Below, piece after piece: positions 34,511 to 43,634 of a stretch of 59,782 nt of DNA (its first letter is position 1; every line of letters starts with the position of its first letter). A program made the position numbers and the translations under genes. The notes below the pieces were generated by a model. The model was given only the letters and a program-made list of their open reading frames with translations. It did not search any database and was not told the origin of the DNA. Source of the stretch: CALVGQ01 sp031551965 (GTDB taxonomy: Bacteria; Bacillota_I; Bacilli_A; Erysipelotrichales; Erysipelotrichaceae); contig JAVBMW010000031.1 of NCBI GenBank assembly GCA_031551965.1, positions 1 to 59,782 on the forward strand, read 5' to 3'.

Positions 34511-35476
34511 ATGGAGTTTCAAACGAAAGTAAAAATCAGAGAAGTTAAGGAACAATTTCAGTATGAACAAATTACTGGAGATGACAGTTCGCTTGAAAGA
34601 TGGGTAATTGTACCTGACGTGAATAGACCAGGTTTGGAATTGGCTGGTTATTATAAATATACTGAACCTCGTCGTATTGTAATTATTGGTGAAAAGGAAC
34701 AATCCTACATCAAAACATTGCCTGAACAAATACAAAGAGAACGTTTTGATAAAATCACCGATGGATATACACCGTGTATTATTTTAGCTCATGGAAAAGA
34801 GTGTCCACCAATTTTATATGAAATGGCACATTATCGTAATTTCCCTATTTTAGCAACAGAAATTCCTACTTATCGAGTAATGACTGATGTGGTTACTTTC
34901 TTAGATGCAAAGTTGGCACCTGAAGAGTCCATGCATGGAGTACTTATCAATGTATATGGTAAAGGAATTTTAATGCTTGGTGAAAGTGGAATGGGAAAAA
35001 GTGAAGTAGCTTTAGAACTTATTCGTAAAGGACATATTTTAGTTGCGGATGACCGTATCGATGCGAAAAAAATCCACAATAATATCATTGGACATGCTCC
35101 TGAACTGCTTGAGGGTATGTTGGAAATTCGTGGAATTGGGATCATCGATGTAGCGAAGATGTTTGGAAGTAGTAGTTTATTAAAAGAAACACAAATTGAT
35201 TATGTAATTCGTTTTGAAAATTTTGATCCAAACAAAGAATATATGAGGGTTGGAATTGAAGAAAAAGATTATTTTAATATACTTGGTATTGATATTCCAC
35301 TCATAATCCTTCCAGTAAAGGTAGGTAGAAATATGGCAGTGCTTGTTGAATCAGCAGTTACTAACTTCCAGTTGGTAGAACGAGGTTTTGACAGTGCAAA
35401 AGAATTTGAAAAAAGAGTATACGAATATATAGAAAAACAAAATGAAGTAAATAAGAAAGAAGAAGAGAAACAATGA
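34511..35476 (+). CDS. hprK: HPr kinase/phosphorylase
   Basis: A 321-residue enzyme that phosphorylates HPr on Ser46 and removes that phosphate, the switch of carbon catabolite control in Bacillota. It has the N-terminal domain, the P-loop GESGMGKSEVALELIRKGH near 156, the catalytic VADDRIDAKKI and the HPrK/P signature LEIRGIGIIDVAKMFG, then GRNMAVLVESAV. The ATG at 34511 follows AAAGGG by about nine bases. The gene overlaps lgt by 4 bp. The fused lgt-HAD downstream completes a cluster like hprK-lgt-ppaX of Bacillus. Confidence 0.97.
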   Translation: MEFQTKVKIREVKEQFQYEQITGDDSSLERWVIVPDVNRPGLELAGYYKYTEPRRIVIIGEKEQSYIKTLPEQIQRERFDKITDGYTPCIILAHGKECPPILYEMAHYRNFPILATEIPTYRVMTDVVTFLDAKLAPEESMHGVLINVYGKGILMLGESGMGKSEVALELIRKGHILVADDRIDAKKIHNNIIGHAPELLEGMLEIRGIGIIDVAKMFGSSSLLKETQIDYVIRFENFDPNKEYMRVGIEEKDYFNILGIDIPLIILPVKVGRNMAVLVESAVTNFQLVERGFDSAKEFEKRVYEYIEKQNEVNKKEEEKQ

Positions 35477-36927
35477 AATTTTTTCCAGATGCACAAACTA
35501 TTTTAGAATTTGGTGTTTTTTCAATTAGATGGTATGCAGTAACCATGATTCTTGGGGTATTGCTTACAGCCTTTTTTGCCTACTTTGAATTAAAAAAGAA
35601 TGGCTATGGGCTGGATCTTGTCGAAGACTTACTTATGGGATGCTTTATAAGCGGTGTAATTGGAGCGCGTCTTTGGTATTGTGCTTTCTATAATCTACCA
35701 TTCTATTTGGAAAATCCGATTGAAATTCTAAAAATTTATGAAGGTGGATTGGCTATTCAAGGTGGTCTTTTTGCAGGGGCTATCTATGCCTACATTTATT
35801 GTGCAAAAAGAAAAATAAATTTTATGCGGGCTGCCGACTGTGTTGTGCCGGCGATGTTGATAGCACAGGCAGTTGGTCGTTGGGGAAACTTTATAAATAA
35901 AGAAGCTTATGGAAGAGTTGTGTCTGAAAGCTATTTTAAATATTTACCTGAATTCATTAAACATGGAATGTATATAGGTGGTCAGTTTTATGAGCCAACA
36001 TTTCTATATGAGAGCATTGGAAATTTCATTGGTTTTATACTGATTTGGTTTATATACCGCAAATCAACAAATAGAAAAAGAGGCGATCTCTCATTTGCAT
36101 ATTTGATGTGGTACGGCATTGTGCGATTGATCGTAGAAGGCTTTCGATCTGATAGTCTGATGGCCGGAAATTTTCGCATGGCACAAGTAGTATCAGTTTT
36201 ATTTATAATTGTAGGGGCAATGGGTATTTTCGGTGTTTTCACAAAGCTATTTAAAAACCCAAAACCTGTCATCTTATTTGATTTAGATGGAACTTTATTA
36301 GATACCGAACCAGCAATTATTGAAACCTATCGTCGTTTATTTGAAAAATATCAAACAGTTGAAGAGTTTACACGGGATAAACAATTGTCAGTTTTAGGTC
36401 CTTCATTAAAGACAATGTTTCCAAAATATTTCCCAGGCCATGATGTAAATAAATTAATTGAAGAATATCGTGTAATCAATATGGATATTCATGCGGAATT
36501 TGTAAAGCCAATGAAGCACGCTGTGTATTTATTGAATTCATTAAAAATGCAAGGATATAAATTGGGAATTGTCTCAACTAAGAAAAAAGATGTGATTCTT
36601 TATGGATTGGATTTGTATGATATGCAACATTATTTTGATGTCATAATTGGAGAAGACAATGTTAAAAGAGGTAAACCATCACCCGAAGGTATTCTTACGG
36701 CATGCAGATTAATGGATGTAAGTCATGATAGTTGTATCTATGTTGGAGATAGTCCGATGGATATTCAAGCTGCTAAAAACGCAGGAGTTTTTTCAATAGG
36801 ATACATTTTTAATCAGGAAAGAATTCAAATACTATTAGATGAAAAGCCAAATCGAGTCATTAAAGATTTGATTGAAATAGAAGAGATAATCAAGGAGGAT
36901 CATTTATGGACATACAATATGATGTAA
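35473..36927 (+). CDS. lgt: Prolipoprotein diacylglyceryl transferase fused to a PpaX-like HAD phosphatase
   Basis: One open frame of 484 residues. Residues 1-258 are Lgt, which transfers diacylglycerol to lipobox cysteines: seven membrane helices, the signature GRWGNFINKEAYG near 136, and GLAIQGGL. Residues 265-475 are a cytoplasmic HAD hydrolase with DLDGTLLDTE, VSTKKKD, KRGKPSPEG and YVGDSPMDIQAAKNAG. In Bacillus, hprK, lgt and ppaX are neighbours, and PpaX removes pyrophosphate made when HprK dephosphorylates HPr. Here the two are one polypeptide. The pyrophosphatase role is inferred from position. The 3' end overlaps trxB by 22 bp. Confidence 0.92.
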   Translation: MKFFPDAQTILEFGVFSIRWYAVTMILGVLLTAFFAYFELKKNGYGLDLVEDLLMGCFISGVIGARLWYCAFYNLPFYLENPIEILKIYEGGLAIQGGLFAGAIYAYIYCAKRKINFMRAADCVVPAMLIAQAVGRWGNFINKEAYGRVVSESYFKYLPEFIKHGMYIGGQFYEPTFLYESIGNFIGFILIWFIYRKSTNRKRGDLSFAYLMWYGIVRLIVEGFRSDSLMAGNFRMAQVVSVLFIIVGAMGIFGVFTKLFKNPKPVILFDLDGTLLDTEPAIIETYRRLFEKYQTVEEFTRDKQLSVLGPSLKTMFPKYFPGHDVNKLIEEYRVINMDIHAEFVKPMKHAVYLLNSLKMQGYKLGIVSTKKKDVILYGLDLYDMQHYFDVIIGEDNVKRGKPSPEGILTACRLMDVSHDSCIYVGDSPMDIQAAKNAGVFSIGYIFNQERIQILLDEKPNRVIKDLIEIEEIIKEDHLWTYNMM

Positions 36928-37823
36928 TAATAATTGGTGCGGGGCCTGCAGGTATGACGGCAGCAGTTTATGCATCAAGAGCAGGATTAAAAACAGCTTT
37001 GTTAGAAAAGGCTGCACCAGGAGGAAAACTCATTAAAACTTATGAGATTCAAAACTGGCCAGGAATTACCGAGATCAATGGAGCTGATTTAGCGTTTAAA
37101 ATGTTTGAACATTCTACTCATTTTGGTGCTGAATATTTATATGCCGATGTAAAAGAAATAGTTGATGGAGAATTTAAGAAAATAATTTGTATGGATGGAA
37201 CTGTCTATACTTGTAAAGTAGTCATTATCGCTACAGGAACACAAGAACGTTTATTGAATATTCCAGGTGAAAAAGAATATACAGGGCGTGGAGTCTCTTA
37301 TTGTGCTGTCTGTGATGGATCGTTCTTTAAAGACCAGATCGTAACCGTTATTGGTGGTGGAAATAGCGCTTTAGAAGAGGCACTTTATCTAACTCAGTTC
37401 GCAAAACAGGTCAATGTTGTGATCAGAAGAGATGTTTTTAGAGCTGAACCGATAGTACAAAAACAAATTGAAGAAAACAAGAAGATAAATATTATTAAGA
37501 AACATGTACCTGTCGAAATATTAGCAGAAGATCAAAAGGTTTCAGCGATTATTTTAAAAAATGTGGATACACAAGAATTATCGACAGTTGAAACTAAAGC
37601 AGTATTTCCTTATGTTGGATCTGACCCTTGTACAGAATTCGCACAGAATCTAGGAATTCTTGATGAGCGAGGATACATCATTGCAGACACTAAAATGCAG
37701 ACAAGCATAAAAGGAATTTATGGTGCAGGCGATTGCATCGTTAAAGATTTACGCCAAGTTGTAACGGCAACAGGTGATGGAGCAGTAGCTGCTCAACAAG
37801 CATTTCATTACATTAAAGGATGA
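36906..37823 (+). CDS. trxB: Thioredoxin-disulfide reductase
   Basis: A 305-residue FAD/NADPH enzyme that reduces thioredoxin. FAD motif GAGPAGMTAAVYASRAGL is near residue 11, the redox pair CAVCDG near 133-136, NADPH motif VIGGGNSALEEALYL near 152, and the C-terminal GIYGAGDC. Size and order are typical of low-molecular-weight TrxB. AAGGAGG lies upstream of the ATG, inside the end of the lgt fusion gene, so translation is probably coupled. An osmC-like gene follows by 7 bp, making a redox-defence end to the operon. Confidence 0.97.
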   Translation: MDIQYDVIIIGAGPAGMTAAVYASRAGLKTALLEKAAPGGKLIKTYEIQNWPGITEINGADLAFKMFEHSTHFGAEYLYADVKEIVDGEFKKIICMDGTVYTCKVVIIATGTQERLLNIPGEKEYTGRGVSYCAVCDGSFFKDQIVTVIGGGNSALEEALYLTQFAKQVNVVIRRDVFRAEPIVQKQIEENKKINIIKKHVPVEILAEDQKVSAIILKNVDTQELSTVETKAVFPYVGSDPCTEFAQNLGILDERGYIIADTKMQTSIKGIYGAGDCIVKDLRQVVTATGDGAVAAQQAFHYIKG

Positions 37824-37830
37824 GTGAACG

Positions 37831-38217
37831 ATGAAAAGAGAAATTAAATTTAATGATGGCTTCCATGGTGAATTAATACTTGATGATACTAGTGTTCGTA
37901 TTGGTAAAGAGGCGATGGAGGCAAGGCCTTATGATTTGTTGTATGGTGCATTAGCGTCATGTCTTTATGCAACATTCCTTGATATCGTTGAAAAGAAACG
38001 TACAAAGATCGATAGTTGTACAATTTTAGTCGATGGTGAAAAAAGAACTGAAGTTCCGACAACATTAGAAAAAGTGCACATTACCGCAACAGTAAAAGGT
38101 GCAGAAAAACAAGAGGCAATTCTTAGATCGTTTGAACTTGCGACGAAATATTGTTCGATTTATCAAACAATCAGTCATGTCGCAGAGATGAGTTGGGAAG
38201 TACAATTTATAGACTAA
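37831..38217 (+). CDS. OsmC/Ohr-family protein
   Basis: A 128-residue protein of the OsmC fold, many of which are thiol-dependent hydroperoxide reductases. The conserved first cysteine lies in LLYGALASCLYATFLDIVE and the second in ELATKYCSIYQTISHV, the two-cysteine arrangement of the family. Size is typical. It follows trxB and likely shares its transcript, which fits a reducing partnership (inference). The subtype, organic hydroperoxide or other, cannot be told. Confidence 0.88.
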   Translation: MKREIKFNDGFHGELILDDTSVRIGKEAMEARPYDLLYGALASCLYATFLDIVEKKRTKIDSCTILVDGEKRTEVPTTLEKVHITATVKGAEKQEAILRSFELATKYCSIYQTISHVAEMSWEVQFID

Positions 38218-38222
38218 ATAGA

Positions 38223-38262
38223 GCCACAAGTTATTAATGAACTTGTGGTTTATATTTTTATG
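38223..38262 (+). terminator. Terminator of the uvrA-osmC operon
   Basis: CCACAAGTT (38224-38232) pairs perfectly with AACTTGTGG (38240-38248) and is followed by a T-rich run. Confidence 0.85.
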
Positions 38263-38314
38263 CAAAAATCATTGAAATCACTTATAATAGAGTTAAGTTT
38301 AAGAGGTACCTTCC

Positions 38315-39067
38315 ATGAAACAAGACAATTGGATTACAAGAAAAATAAAATTATTATTTAAGATACTGTTGAGGTTTTTTAGGGGAAAAGATGTTCCTGA
38401 ATATGAAATGCAAATGCGTTGGTTTTCATCTTGTAATGAAGGAGATTTAATTTGGGCATCTATGCCAATGTCAAAAAAAGAACTTAAGAAAATTGAAGAT
38501 AGCCATCGAGTTAGACCGTATTTAATCGTTTCAAAAAATGATAAAGGACTAGTTGGTTATCAATGCTCATCAAAAGAAAGTATAAGGTTAAAAGGAAGTG
38601 AAACAGTAGTATTGGAAGCAGGAGAACCGCTTCAAAAGAAGACATGGATCAACCTAACAAAAGAGTACCAAATACCAATAAAGAATTTAAGAGGAATTCC
38701 TCATAAAATTAACTTAATAAAACGCTCAGAAATAGAGACAAGGATTGCGAGTATTTATAAAGAGAAAAACTTTACGCAAAACTTGTTAAATGGGGGATGG
38801 AAAAGAGAAAAAGGAGATATGATCTATTATCAGTTTGGCTATTGGATCGTATTAAAACATTATTATAAAAAGTTAACATTAGGTAGAATATACGATCAAA
38901 AAGGAAAGAATTTGATTCCGATTAAAATTGCGGGGAATCGATATTATTTTGATAAACAAAATATACTTGTGATCGATGAATACATTAGAACAAATGCAAT
39001 CGTTCGAGCATCAAAACATGAAATGAATGTGATCGCTAATAAGTTAGCGAAGGAGGACAAGAAATGA
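38315..39067 (+). CDS. PemK/MazF-like protein of unknown function
   Basis: A 250-residue protein. Residues 40-150 resemble the PemK/MazF fold: EGDLIWASMPMSKKE, a gap, then SHRVRPYLIVSKNDKGLVGYQCSSKES and a beta-rich segment with KTWINLTKEYQIPIKNL. In PemK toxins the same order reads GD-[IL]-[VW]-...-RP-x-[LV]-[IV]-[IV]-S-N. The C-terminal 100 residues match nothing I recognise. No antitoxin gene precedes it, so a toxin role is doubtful. It overlaps the next gene by four bases (ATGA). AGAGGT lies before the ATG. Confidence 0.55.
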   Translation: MKQDNWITRKIKLLFKILLRFFRGKDVPEYEMQMRWFSSCNEGDLIWASMPMSKKELKKIEDSHRVRPYLIVSKNDKGLVGYQCSSKESIRLKGSETVVLEAGEPLQKKTWINLTKEYQIPIKNLRGIPHKINLIKRSEIETRIASIYKEKNFTQNLLNGGWKREKGDMIYYQFGYWIVLKHYYKKLTLGRIYDQKGKNLIPIKIAGNRYYFDKQNILVIDEYIRTNAIVRASKHEMNVIANKLAKEDKK

Positions 39068-39654
39068 TCATTTGGATCAATGGAGCATTTGGGGCTGGTA
39101 AAACCACTAGTGCATACGAATTAAATAGAAGACTACCAAATTCATTTGTATTTGATCCTGAAAATTTTGGGTATTATTTTAGGAGAAATACCCCTAAGCA
39201 AATTCATAAACAAGATTTTCAAGATCATGAATTATGGCGAGAAACAAACTATCAAATTTTAAAGAACATACACATAGAATATAGTGGAACGATCATTGTA
39301 CCAATGACAATCATTAATCCAATATATTATCATGAAATTATCCAACGTTTAATTGATGATGGAATTGATGTGAGACATATTATTTTATATGCAAGTCGCG
39401 AAACGTTGTTGAAAAGATTAAGCAAAAGATTATCGCAAGGTGAAACGTGGGCAAAGAATAGGATCAATACATGCCTAGAGTGTTTTGATAATTATATTAC
39501 TGAAACAAAAATAATGACCGATAATTTAAGTGTTGATGAAGTAATTAATGAAATTTCGCGAATTTGTGAATTGGAATTAATTGAAGATAAACGATCAACA
39601 ATTAGGAAAGAAGTTGATCGATTAGTGACTTTAATCAAACACATTCGAAATTAA
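39064..39654 (+). CDS. TmrB-like P-loop kinase family protein
   Basis: A 196-residue nucleotide-binding protein. Walker A IIWINGAFGAGKTTSAYELN opens the protein; FVFDPENFGYYFRR and DFQDHELWRETNYQIL match the pattern of TmrB (tunicamycin resistance) and related shikimate-kinase-like P-loop proteins. Tunicamycin-resistance function is known for the Bacillus protein and only inferred here. ATGA overlap with the PemK-like gene means the two are translated together. The next gene, rapZ, starts after 76 bp with its own ribosome-binding site. Confidence 0.75.
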   Translation: MIIWINGAFGAGKTTSAYELNRRLPNSFVFDPENFGYYFRRNTPKQIHKQDFQDHELWRETNYQILKNIHIEYSGTIIVPMTIINPIYYHEIIQRLIDDGIDVRHIILYASRETLLKRLSKRLSQGETWAKNRINTCLECFDNYITETKIMTDNLSVDEVINEISRICELELIEDKRSTIRKEVDRLVTLIKHIRN

Positions 39655-39730
39655 ATCGATGTTAAAATCAAAGGTGTTTATTCATTGCGAACCACTAGGT
39701 ACCGTGGTAGAATAAATAAGAGGGAAAATT

Positions 39731-40594
39731 ATGAAAAATAAAGTCGTGTTAATCACTGGTATGTCAGGTGCTGGAAAGTCAATCGCTAGTAGTGTTTTGG
39801 AAGATATGGGATATCACTGTATTGACCAATTTCCAGTTCAACTATTGAGTGCGTTTGTAGATATGATCCAAGTAACTACAGACCCCCGTTATCAATATAT
39901 TGCCTTGTCAACCTCGGCAAAAGATTTCCCTGAATTTATTCAAATTCTTTCAGGTGCTGATACCGATATTCAGGTGCTCTTTTTAGATGCTGCGAATGAT
40001 GAACTTTTGCATCGATATAAATCAACAAGAAGAACTCATCCACTACTGATCAGTAATGTTACAACTACTTTGGAAGAAGCGATCCAAATTGAAAGACAAA
40101 TGTTTTTGAATTACAAAGATAAAGCTACATTGATCATTGATACGACTTTCTTAAAAAGTGGAGAGTTGAAAGAGAAAGTTGAAAAGCACTTTTCGGTAAA
40201 CAACAAACCCGCTTTTACAATCAGCTTTATATCTTTTGGATTTAAACATGGAGTTCCGATGGATGCGGATTTAGTATTTGATGTGCGATTTTTACCAAAC
40301 CCATTTTGGGATATCGAACTAAGACCTTATTCTGGAAACAACGAAAAAGTCTATAACTATGTAATGGACAAAGAAGAGACAAAAACATTTATATCTAAAT
40401 TAAATACGTTTTTAGATTATGGTTTGCAACAATATTCAAAAGAAGGAAAAAATCACTTCACTATTGCGATTGGATGTACTGGTGGGCAACACCGCTCTGT
40501 TTCAATTACTAATTATTTATTTGATCGCTATTCTCAAATATACAATAGTTTTAAGGAGCATCGCGATGTAGTGGAGAAGAAAGATGAAGATTAA
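39731..40594 (+). CDS. rapZ: RapZ/YvcJ P-loop nucleotide-binding protein
   Basis: A 287-residue protein. Walker A GMSGAGKSIASSVLEDMGYH at residues 8-27, a Walker B-like LIIDTT, and the RapZ C-terminal signature IAIGCTGGQHRSVSI. In E. coli RapZ is an RNA-binding adaptor that controls amino-sugar synthesis; in Bacillus the orthologue YvcJ affects competence and binds GTP. RBS AGAGGG lies before the ATG. It overlaps yvcK by 11 bp; rapZ-yvcK-whiA is a conserved Bacillota operon. The region upstream has ACCAC/GTGGT palindromic bases just before a TAGAAT box, perhaps the promoter. Confidence 0.96.
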   Translation: MKNKVVLITGMSGAGKSIASSVLEDMGYHCIDQFPVQLLSAFVDMIQVTTDPRYQYIALSTSAKDFPEFIQILSGADTDIQVLFLDAANDELLHRYKSTRRTHPLLISNVTTTLEEAIQIERQMFLNYKDKATLIIDTTFLKSGELKEKVEKHFSVNNKPAFTISFISFGFKHGVPMDADLVFDVRFLPNPFWDIELRPYSGNNEKVYNYVMDKEETKTFISKLNTFLDYGLQQYSKEGKNHFTIAIGCTGGQHRSVSITNYLFDRYSQIYNSFKEHRDVVEKKDED

Positions 40595-41534
40595 AAAAGT
40601 AGTAGTAATTGGTGGAGGACATGGTCTTTCAACAATGCTTAGAGGTCTAAAAAAGATAGAAAATATAGAACTGACTGCCATTGTTACTGTAGCAGATGAT
40701 GGAGGAAGTACTGGACGATTAAGAAGACGATATAATATTCCTGCGATGGGAGATATTCGAAATGTATTGATTTCAATGGCGGAATCAGAAACTTTATTAA
40801 AACAACTGATGGATTATCGATTCGTTACAGAACAAGGTGACGAAGAGGATGTTGCGGGACATAATCTAGGTAATTTGATATTAACTGCAATGACTCAAAC
40901 ATGTGGTAGTTTCATGGAAAGTATTACTACATTATGTGAAATACTGAATGTAAAAGGAAGAATCGTCCCTGCCACATTACAAGTTGTGACACTTTCCGCA
41001 CGAAAAGCAGATGGAACGATCATTGTCGGAGAATCAAAAATACCAGATAAAAACAATCCAGTTTCCGAAGTGTTTTATGATGAATTGGTCAGAGCTACTC
41101 CAAATGCAATAGAAGCAATAAAATCAGCAGATTATATTTTTTATGGAATTGGAAGTGTTTATACAAGCATTTTACCTAATTTGATTATTCCAGAGATACA
41201 AGAAACAATTAATAAATGCAAAGCTAAAGTATATTATTTTTGTAATGCGATGACTCAACCAGGTGAAACCGATGGATTTAGTGTTGAGGATCACGCAAAA
41301 GCAATCATCAAACATGGAGCTCGACTTGATGGTGTAGTTATGGCCAATGATATTATGCCAAAAATGATCGTAGATCGTTATAAATTAGAGGGAAGTATTC
41401 CTGTTATCTTAACTGAAGTAAAACATGATTATGAAATTTATCGTGCAAGTTTATTAGATTTTGATGGTGGGCTTGTGCGCCATTGTCCAATTAAAATAAA
41501 AAATTATGTAGAAGATTTATTGAAGAAGGTGTAA
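40584..41534 (+). CDS. yvcK: YvcK/CofD-like gluconeogenesis factor
   Basis: A 316-residue protein of the YvcK family, which binds UDP-sugars and links carbon source to cell-wall synthesis in Bacillus. Visible motifs are VVIGGGHGLSTMLRGLK, the following TVADDGGSTGRLRRR, AGHNLGNLIL and GIGSVYTSILPNL. Length is typical. It lies between rapZ and whiA with short overlaps or gaps, so it is part of one transcript. Confidence 0.96.
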   Translation: MKIKKVVVIGGGHGLSTMLRGLKKIENIELTAIVTVADDGGSTGRLRRRYNIPAMGDIRNVLISMAESETLLKQLMDYRFVTEQGDEEDVAGHNLGNLILTAMTQTCGSFMESITTLCEILNVKGRIVPATLQVVTLSARKADGTIIVGESKIPDKNNPVSEVFYDELVRATPNAIEAIKSADYIFYGIGSVYTSILPNLIIPEIQETINKCKAKVYYFCNAMTQPGETDGFSVEDHAKAIIKHGARLDGVVMANDIMPKMIVDRYKLEGSIPVILTEVKHDYEIYRASLLDFDGGLVRHCPIKIKNYVEDLLKKV

Positions 41535-41536
41535 AC

Positions 41537-42508
41537 ATGTCATTTACATTTGATGTAAAGAAAGAAGCTTCACAAAATATATTAAAACCATGTTGTAGAA
41601 AAGCGCAATTGTCAGCACTTATTCAGTTATGTTCAACGTTAACGATCAGCTCACAAGGGATGATCATCGTGGTGAAAACAGAAAACGCTCCAATTGCGAG
41701 TCGTATTTTAAAGATGTTAAAAGAAGAATTCAAATGCGAAACTGAACTTTCGGTAATACGAAAAATGAATCTAAAAAAGAATAACATTTACCAAATACGT
41801 ATTTTGACAAACACTAAATTGATCTTAGATGAACTAGGAATTTTAACTGATAAAGGATTAAGAGATCATCCAGCTTATTTATTAGTCAAAAAAGAATGTT
41901 GTGCTAGAGCATATCTAGCTGGTGCTTTTATGGCTATGGGATCAGTAAATTCTCCAACTAAACCCAATTATCACTTAGAAATATCTACGAATGAAGTATC
42001 ACACGCTAGCTTTATACAAAAATTAATGCAGCGATTTGAGATGCCAGCGAAGATTATTTCTCGTCGTAATCAACATGTCGTCTATTTGAAAGCATCCGAG
42101 AAAATAGGAGATTTCCTTCGTTGTATCGGTGCTTATGAAGCACTCATGAAGTTTGAAGATGTACGTATTCAACGTGATTTTAGAAATAGTTATACTCGGC
42201 TAGATAACTGCGATATTGCGAATGAAATGAAAAGCCAAGAAGCTGCAAGAAGACAGCTTGAAGATATACAGGTTCTAATCGATGCGAAGCTATTCGATCA
42301 TATCGATGAAAAACTAGTTACAGTTGGAAGATTAAGAATGCAACATCATGAAGCGAATTTAAATGAACTCTGTGATGAATATTACCTTTTAACGGGAGAT
42401 ACCATCAGTAAATCGGGGATGAAACACCGGTTTAAGAAAATCCAAGACTTGGCTTTACAAGTGTCAGAAAGATTAGAAGAAACCAAAAAAAGAGGAGAAG
42501 AAAAATGA
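41537..42508 (+). CDS. whiA: Sporulation/division regulator WhiA
   Basis: A 323-residue DNA-binding protein with a LAGLIDADG homing-endonuclease-like fold (KKECCARAYLAGAFMAMGSV, then NPTKPNYHLE-type strand) and a C-terminal helix-turn-helix (LRMQHHEANLNELCDEYYLL ... GMKHRFKKIQDLA). WhiA controls division and chromosome segregation in Bacillota. The start has GAAGGTG in the end of yvcK, two bases apart. It overlaps the small membrane gene downstream by four bases. Confidence 0.95.
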   Translation: MSFTFDVKKEASQNILKPCCRKAQLSALIQLCSTLTISSQGMIIVVKTENAPIASRILKMLKEEFKCETELSVIRKMNLKKNNIYQIRILTNTKLILDELGILTDKGLRDHPAYLLVKKECCARAYLAGAFMAMGSVNSPTKPNYHLEISTNEVSHASFIQKLMQRFEMPAKIISRRNQHVVYLKASEKIGDFLRCIGAYEALMKFEDVRIQRDFRNSYTRLDNCDIANEMKSQEAARRQLEDIQVLIDAKLFDHIDEKLVTVGRLRMQHHEANLNELCDEYYLLTGDTISKSGMKHRFKKIQDLALQVSERLEETKKRGEEK

Positions 42509-42747
42509 GAAATTTACTTAATTTATTGATTTCGATTATACTGTTTTTTGTGTTTTTACAAATATTAGGACCGATTATCGCAATTATATTAGTAGTAATG
42601 CTTATTGTATGGCTAGTAAATGTTTGGAAGAATGCAGGGAATCAAAATATAAATACTCCAAATAACACCTATACCCAAAATAATCAAAACGTGATTGATG
42701 TAGAATACACTGAAAGAAGGATTCATGATGACTCTGAACGAGATTGA
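42505..42747 (+). CDS. Small membrane protein of unknown function
   Basis: An 80-residue protein with two adjacent hydrophobic helices at residues 3-35 (LLISIILFFVFLQIL, IIAIILVVMLIVWLVNVW) and a hydrophilic Asn-rich cytoplasmic or outer tail (NTPNNTYTQNNQNVIDVEY). ATGA overlap with whiA and GGAGAAGAAA as ribosome-binding site support it as a real gene. It also overlaps the next gene by 23 bp. No family is recognised. Confidence 0.7.
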   Translation: MRNLLNLLISIILFFVFLQILGPIIAIILVVMLIVWLVNVWKNAGNQNINTPNNTYTQNNQNVIDVEYTERRIHDDSERD

Positions 42748-43633
42748 TTTTGACCCAATAACGACTGATGACCTACCCGAGATACAATCATATCTAGAAT
42801 TATGTAAATATGAAGAAAGTAACCATAATATTGTGAATTTATATTTATGGTTAGAATGGTATCCATTGTTTAAATATAAAACTAAAGACTATTATCTTTT
42901 ATTGGGTATTCATGAACAAGAATTATTCCTATATATGCCACTTTGTAAAGAAGAGTATTTTGATGAGGCGATATTAAAAGCGAAATGCATATTTGATCGT
43001 TATCAAGTTCCCTTTGTATTAAGTTGCTTTACAGATAAAATGATGGCACATGTATTACGCTTATTTCCTGAATATCAAGCTGTACCTGCGCCAGATAGTT
43101 ATGATTATGTTTATTTAACTGAAAAGTTATGTACACTCAGTGGTAAAAAATTACAGAAGAAAAGAAATCATTTAAATGCCTTTTATTCAATGTATGAAAA
43201 CCGCTATACATATGAATCATTAAATCAAGAAAACATTAAAGAATGCATTGAATTTTTAAAAACATGGAAAAGTGAAGTAGTTGAAGATGATTTCTTTGTG
43301 TATGAAAAAAGAGGAGTTTTTAGAGTATTAGAAAACTATGACAAACTATTTTGTAAGGGCGGTTGCATTCGGATCGATGGTGAAGTAAAAGCATTTGCGA
43401 TCGGTTCAGTCTTATCCGACAAAATGTGCCAAGAAAACATTGAGAAAGCAGATGATTCAATAAGAGGACTATATCAAGCAGTTATGAAAGAAATGTTGAG
43501 TCATGAATTCAATGAATTTATTTATTGTAACCGAGAAGATGATATGGGTAGAGAAAATATACGCCACGCAAAAAAGGCATATTCTCCAGAATTTATGATT
43601 GAAAAATATAAACTATCAAGAAATGAGGGATAG
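42725..43633 (+). CDS. DUF2156 / lysyl-transferase-like GNAT-fold protein
   Basis: A 302-residue soluble protein matching the DUF2156 pattern, the GNAT-type fold related to the aminoacyl-transferase part of MprF: NIVNLYLWLEWYPLFKY, LQKKRNHLNAFYSMYEN, and the late NCREDDMGRENIRHAK-type end (here YCNREDDMGRENIRHAKKAY). The substrate is unknown. The ATG at 42725 follows AAGAAGGA; a second ATG is directly adjacent. The stop lies one base before the ATG of the following GNAT gene, so these two are coupled. Confidence 0.85.
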   Translation: MMTLNEIDFDPITTDDLPEIQSYLELCKYEESNHNIVNLYLWLEWYPLFKYKTKDYYLLLGIHEQELFLYMPLCKEEYFDEAILKAKCIFDRYQVPFVLSCFTDKMMAHVLRLFPEYQAVPAPDSYDYVYLTEKLCTLSGKKLQKKRNHLNAFYSMYENRYTYESLNQENIKECIEFLKTWKSEVVEDDFFVYEKRGVFRVLENYDKLFCKGGCIRIDGEVKAFAIGSVLSDKMCQENIEKADDSIRGLYQAVMKEMLSHEFNEFIYCNREDDMGRENIRHAKKAYSPEFMIEKYKLSRNEG

Positions 43634-43634
43634 A

